Shown: positions 9,343 through 11,410 of the stretch, piece after piece | How positions within the stretch are numbered: position 1 is the stretch's first letter | Layout: each line of letters starts with the position of its first letter | Source: an uncultured candidate division Zixibacteria bacterium | GTDB taxonomy: Bacteria > Zixibacteria > MSB-5A5 > GN15 > FEB-12 | Direction: 5' to 3' | Assembly: GCA_913009765.1 (NCBI GenBank) | Contig: CAJVYT010000113.1 | Location: 1 to 11,410, forward strand | Length of the DNA: 11,410 nt | Translations under genes and position numbers: made by a program | The notes under the pieces: model-generated | The model's input: only the letters and a program-made list of their open reading frames with translations | Database searches by the model: none | Told to the model about the DNA's origin: nothing

Positions 9343-10110
9343 ATGCCGTTTCAAGGATCATTAATCATTGTTTTTATCATCTTATTTTTTCTATTTAACA
9401 TTATTAAAATTTTGAAAGAATATGAACGAGGTGTTATCTTTCGTTTAGGACGTCTTGTAGGAGCAAGAGGTCCCGGGCTGATAATTCTTATACCATTTGT
9501 TGAAAAAATGGTGCGAGTTGATTTGCGTGTTATCACCTATGATATTCCGCCACAGGATGTTATCACCAAAGATAATGTCTCTATCAAAGTAAATGCCGTG
9601 CTTTATTTTCAGGTTACAAATCCAAACGATGCTATTGTATCGGTTGCAAACTATTTTGAAGCTACCTCTCAAATTGCCCAGACAACTCTTCGGTCTGTTT
9701 TAGGACAGGTGGAACTTGATGACCTTTTGGCACAGCGTGAAAAAATTAATGATCGACTTCAAAAAATCATTGATGACCAAACAGAACCATGGGGTATCAA
9801 AGTTTCCGTTGTCGAAGTGAAAAATGTCGACCTACCCCCTGAGATGACACGTGCTATGGCAAAACAAGCCGAGGCAGAAAGAGAACGTCGGGCAAAAGTT
9901 ATTCACGCCGAAGGTGAATTTCAGGCATCACAAAAAATTGCCGATGCTGCCACAGTTATTGCGACTGCTCCAAATGCGATGCAGCTTAGGTTCCTGCAGA
10001 CACTTGTAGAGGTTGCCGCTGAGAAAAACTCAACTATGATATTCCCGGTACCTATCGACCTGCTCGGTTCTCTTAAAGATTTCTTAGATCGTGGAGCAGC
10101 TAAAGAGTAA
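9343..10110 (+). CDS. Slipin / stomatin-like SPFH-domain membrane protein
   Basis: The 255-residue protein has one N-terminal membrane segment (about 6-23), then the stomatin opening [15 protein letters not shown] (26-40) and [20 protein letters not shown]. The SPFH core contains [21 protein letters not shown] and [21 protein letters not shown]. Next comes the Ala/Glu-rich coiled-coil arm ([22 protein letters not shown], about 181-202). The C terminus holds a hydrophobic stretch ([12 protein letters not shown], about 230-241) in the place where archaeal p-stomatin PH1511 is cut by its NfeD partner. GAGG at 9334-9337, five bases before ATG, supports the start. Such proteins form oligomeric membrane scaffolds and are thought to act in membrane quality control. 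The nfeD-slipin order is conserved across bacteria and archaea and is complete here. No terminator hairpin with a T-tract is evident after the stop. Confidence 0.95.
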   Translation: MPFQGSLIIVFIILFFLFNIIKILKEYERGVIFRLGRLVGARGPGLIILIPFVEKMVRVDLRVITYDIPPQDVITKDNVSIKVNAVLYFQVTNPNDAIVSVANYFEATSQIAQTTLRSVLGQVELDDLLAQREKINDRLQKIIDDQTEPWGIKVSVVEVKNVDLPPEMTRAMAKQAEAERERRAKVIHAEGEFQASQKIADAATVIATAPNAMQLRFLQTLVEVAAEKNSTMIFPVPIDLLGSLKDFLDRGAAKE

Positions 10111-10158
10111 CATGACACCATCCTTCCTCGTAAGGGGTCGTTGAAAACCCTCCATTCA

Positions 10159-10357
10159 GTCTTTGCGAGTTGAGTGAATCCGCCTTAGCAGATGAACGAG
10201 ACGTGGCAATCTCTGTTTAACAATACATAAGATTGCCACACTTCAAGGCTGTGTCAAAATACAAATTTTCTTCATGTTCTGTCTGTTCCTGAAGCCACGA
10301 AGTGGGTTTGTGAACAGACATTGCCCATTATGACACAGCCTCTTCGTCCGCAATGAC
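10159..10357. repeat. Imperfect inverted repeat of dispersed type (GTGGCAATCT/AGATTGCCAC), interrupted by an insert
   Basis: A perfect 10-base pair, GTGGCAATCT (10203-10212) and AGATTGCCAC (10230-10239), has a 17-base loop. The outer edges also match: GTCTTTGCG at 10159-10167 versus GCAATGAC at 10350-10357 (reverse complement GTCATTGC). The right arm is split by the element at 10245-10341; without that element the two arms pair more fully. The form TTGCGAG...GTGGCAATCT resembles repeats seen in many copies in various environmental bacterial genomes. Copy number cannot be judged from one window. Confidence 0.6.
10245..10341. mobile_element. MITE-like element, about 97 bp, with terminal inverted repeats
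   Basis: The ends AGGCTGTGTCA (10246-10256) and TGACACAGCCT (10331-10341) are perfect 11-base inverted repeats, extending to 14 of 15 matches (10246-10260 with 10327-10341). CTTC stands on both sides (10241-10244 and 10342-10345), consistent with a 4-base target duplication, with one unpaired A on the left. Inside are a second perfect 9-base inverted repeat, TGTCTGTTC (10280-10288) and GAACAGACA (10312-10320), and at its centre CCAC-GAA-GTGG (10295-10305). There is no coding capacity. The termini resemble those of some insertion sequences, so mobilisation in trans by a related transposase is possible, but the parent family is not identified. Confidence 0.55.
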
Positions 10358-10411
10358 AGGAAATTGGACTATTTCAACAAGCTCGTAAAAACGGAGAACC
10401 AAAAGTAGGTT

Positions 10412-10461
10412 ATTCCGTCTAAGTAAATATCTTTTGATAATGATTATTCGAAGGACGGAAT
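10412..10461. repeat. Inverted repeat ATTCCGTC ... GACGGAAT
   Basis: Perfect 8-base arms at 10412-10419 and 10454-10461 flank a 34-base AT-rich interior. There is no T-tract on either strand that would make it a terminator. It may be the ends of another small repeat element or a protein-binding site; the function is unknown. Confidence 0.4.
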
Positions 10462-10525
10462 TCTTTGATTGTTAGGTCAGGTCTCGCTTTTGATATCTGA
10501 CTTTGTATACTGACTCCTCAATGTC

Positions 10526-10545
10526 ATTCCCATGAAAATGGGAAT
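10526..10545. repeat. Short palindromic repeat ATTCCCAT-GAAA-ATGGGAAT
   Basis: Perfect 8-base arms surround a GAAA loop, embedded in the context TGTCATTCCC...GGGAATCCAGTG. The form fits the ATTCCC-N8-GGGAAT pattern described for neisserial dRS3 repeats and similar dispersed repeats in other bacteria. It lies between convergent genes and has no adjacent T-tract. Confidence 0.5.
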
Positions 10546-10675
10546 CCAGTGTTTCTAACTTTTTCGTTGCAATCTCGTAGTTCTCTTTTAGTTACAGCGG
10601 AATTGGTTCCTGACAACGCATTTAAAAATTTGAAGTAACTAATTAATGCAACTATGATGCTATCTTTTTGCTTAT

Positions 10676-11410
10676 TTATGAGCAAATACGGATATCACCG
10701 ATAAAACTGCTGCAGGCGATATAAAGTTTGCGTGAAGCAGTATCGTAATCGGTAGAATATGATTCAACTTTATTGCCGAAACCGGTTGAACGTTTTCCGA
10801 CTGCTTCAATATCACCAATAAAATTGGAGCAGTTGACAAAAACAGGTATTTCTTTGGGGATATAAATTAGCACGTCTCCGATGAAATGAGAAATAATCAA
10901 TCTATTAAGACCTTCGGAATAAATAGCATCTTTCATCAATATTTGAATATCACCAATAGCAGAAGATACCACGACATTTTGTACGTTAATACCTTTGCAG
11001 TTAATAAACAAATCGCCAAAAGCTTTTTCATATTTTACTTTGCCGTTTTTTTGAGATGCATCGGAATACTTTTTCTCACGGCTTGAATTTTGCTCAGAAT
11101 CAACAAACCCTTCGCCTAAACCTTTTTCAAAGTCAGTTATTTTTTGATCAAACTTATTGATGTTTTCATTGAGTTTATTAACTGTTTGGTCAACCTTCGA
11201 TTCAAAGTCATTTACTTTGGTGTATACTTTATCTATCGTTTGGTCAAATTTGTCGGCGTGAGCATCAGCATTAGATTTCATATTCTGATTTCTGCGGCGA
11301 ATTATATGTGCGATGCCAAGCCCTATAAGAATCAGTGGGAAAATTTGATTAAAAAAATCAAACCCTAATCTGTCTTCTAAGAGCAGTAATCCAATAAGAA
11401 TTAGGATTAT
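10676..11410 (-). CDS. LiaF/LiaI-like membrane protein with coiled-coil insert (5' end outside window)
   Basis: The frame stays open to the right edge, so the ATG at 11281 is internal or secondary; 244 residues are visible. Reading from the edge: a hydrophobic segment IILILIGLLLL, then FDFFNQIFPLILIGLGIAHIIRRR (bases about 11294-11365), resembling the short helical pair of LiaI/LiaF-type proteins with a basic stop. Next is a coiled coil of six heptads (11129-11254), a polar Ser/Lys-rich linker (about 11030-11110), and a beta-rich C-terminal domain with recurrent GD turns: AFGDLFI, AIGDIQI, FIGDVLIYIP, FIGDIEA, FIGDIRI. That pattern fits the LiaF C-terminal / cell-wall-active antibiotic response domain. 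Firmicute LiaF proteins restrain envelope-stress two-component systems; the role here is unknown and no sensor kinase gene is visible. The gene is convergent with the slipin operon and ends at a TAA. Confidence 0.75.
   Translation of the reverse strand: MILILIGLLLLEDRLGFDFFNQIFPLILIGLGIAHIIRRRNQNMKSNADAHADKFDQTIDKVYTKVNDFESKVDQTVNKLNENINKFDQKITDFEKGLGEGFVDSEQNSSREKKYSDASQKNGKVKYEKAFGDLFINCKGINVQNVVVSSAIGDIQILMKDAIYSEGLNRLIISHFIGDVLIYIPKEIPVFVNCSNFIGDIEAVGKRSTGFGNKVESYSTDYDTASRKLYIACSSFIGDIRICS
11129..11254 (-). other. Six-heptad coiled coil in the LiaF-like protein
   Basis: The heptads DKFDQTI, DKVYTKV, NDFESKV, DQTVNKL, NENINKF and DQKITDF run without a break. Hydrophobic residues are spaced 3-4 apart, the last residue of every heptad is I, V, L or F, and charged or polar residues fill the remaining positions. 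The near-repeat KFDQ-I at both ends suggests internal duplication. It lies between the membrane segments and the LiaF-like domain, and should give an elongated oligomerising stalk. Confidence 0.65.

Larger units (their letters stand above)
10111..10675. other. Gene-free stretch with several palindromic dispersed-type repeats
   Basis: This 565-base gap lies between two convergent genes and has no convincing reading frame. It holds an outer inverted repeat (10159-10357), an apparent MITE-like insert within it (10245-10341), an 8-base inverted repeat (10412-10461) and a short palindrome of the ATTCCC...GGGAAT type (10526-10545). I see no tRNA, in particular no tRNA-Sec, and no classical terminator. 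From 10546 to 10675 nothing distinct is visible. Confidence 0.75.

Noticed and set aside
10125..10145. CCTT-CCTCGT-AAGG hairpin after the slipin gene as a terminator
   Set aside because: The stem is four pairs and no T-tract follows.
10111..10675. Possible tRNA-Sec (selC) near selAB, tested in all gaps
   Set aside because: No roughly 95-base cloverleaf with a TCA anticodon, GTTC arm and long variable arm is visible; the pairing present belongs to the palindromic repeats.
10886..11368. Plus-strand open frames of 66 and 74 codons opposite the LiaF-like gene
   Set aside because: The minus-strand frame has clear membrane, coiled-coil and GD-repeat structure and continues to the window edge; the plus-strand frames have no family features.

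Overview
The window is AT-rich and gene-dense. It most likely comes from a bacterium of the FCB superphylum (Bacteroidetes/Fibrobacteres/Gemmatimonadetes/Zixibacteria/Cloacimonetes and relatives). The main reason is the partial gene at the left edge, which looks like the C-terminal end of SprA/Sov, the giant outer-membrane barrel of the type IX secretion system. A secreted glutaminyl-cyclase-like lipoprotein of the Bacteroidetes type follows it. I cannot name the phylum with confidence.

Layout. (1) Bases 3-2144, +: sprA-like C-terminal part, running in from beyond the left edge. (2) 2190-3128, +: M28 zinc lipoprotein resembling glutaminyl-peptide cyclotransferase. (3) 3110-4495, +: selA. (4) 4489-6378, +: selB. 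(5) 6368-7957, +: YtcJ-type amidohydrolase, with a TTG start and a clear Shine-Dalgarno sequence inside the end of selB. (6) 8007-9326, +: long-form NfeD membrane serine protease. (7) 9343-10110, +: slipin/stomatin. (8) 10111-10675: a gene-free stretch rich in palindromic dispersed repeats, including a small MITE-like element that seems to sit inside another repeat. (9) 10676-11410, -: LiaF-like membrane protein with a coiled-coil insert, running off the right edge.

The seven plus-strand genes are tightly packed. Genes 2-5 overlap one another by 7-19 bases, and the remaining gaps are 45, 49 and 16 bases, so most or all could be co-transcribed. SelA and SelB form the core of selenocysteine synthesis and decoding: SelA makes Sec-tRNA(Sec), and SelB delivers it to UGA codons with a SECIS element. 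tRNA-Sec (selC), selD and any selenoprotein must lie elsewhere. NfeD and slipin form the classical protease/stomatin pair. The SprA and glutaminyl-cyclase neighbourhood is suggestive, because Bacteroidetes that use type IX secretion commonly cyclise N-terminal Gln on exported proteins. Here that link rests on adjacency only.

I found no phage, CRISPR, tRNA or rRNA gene. The most unusual material is the composite repeat region between the convergent slipin and LiaF-like genes, and the architecture of the LiaF-like protein.
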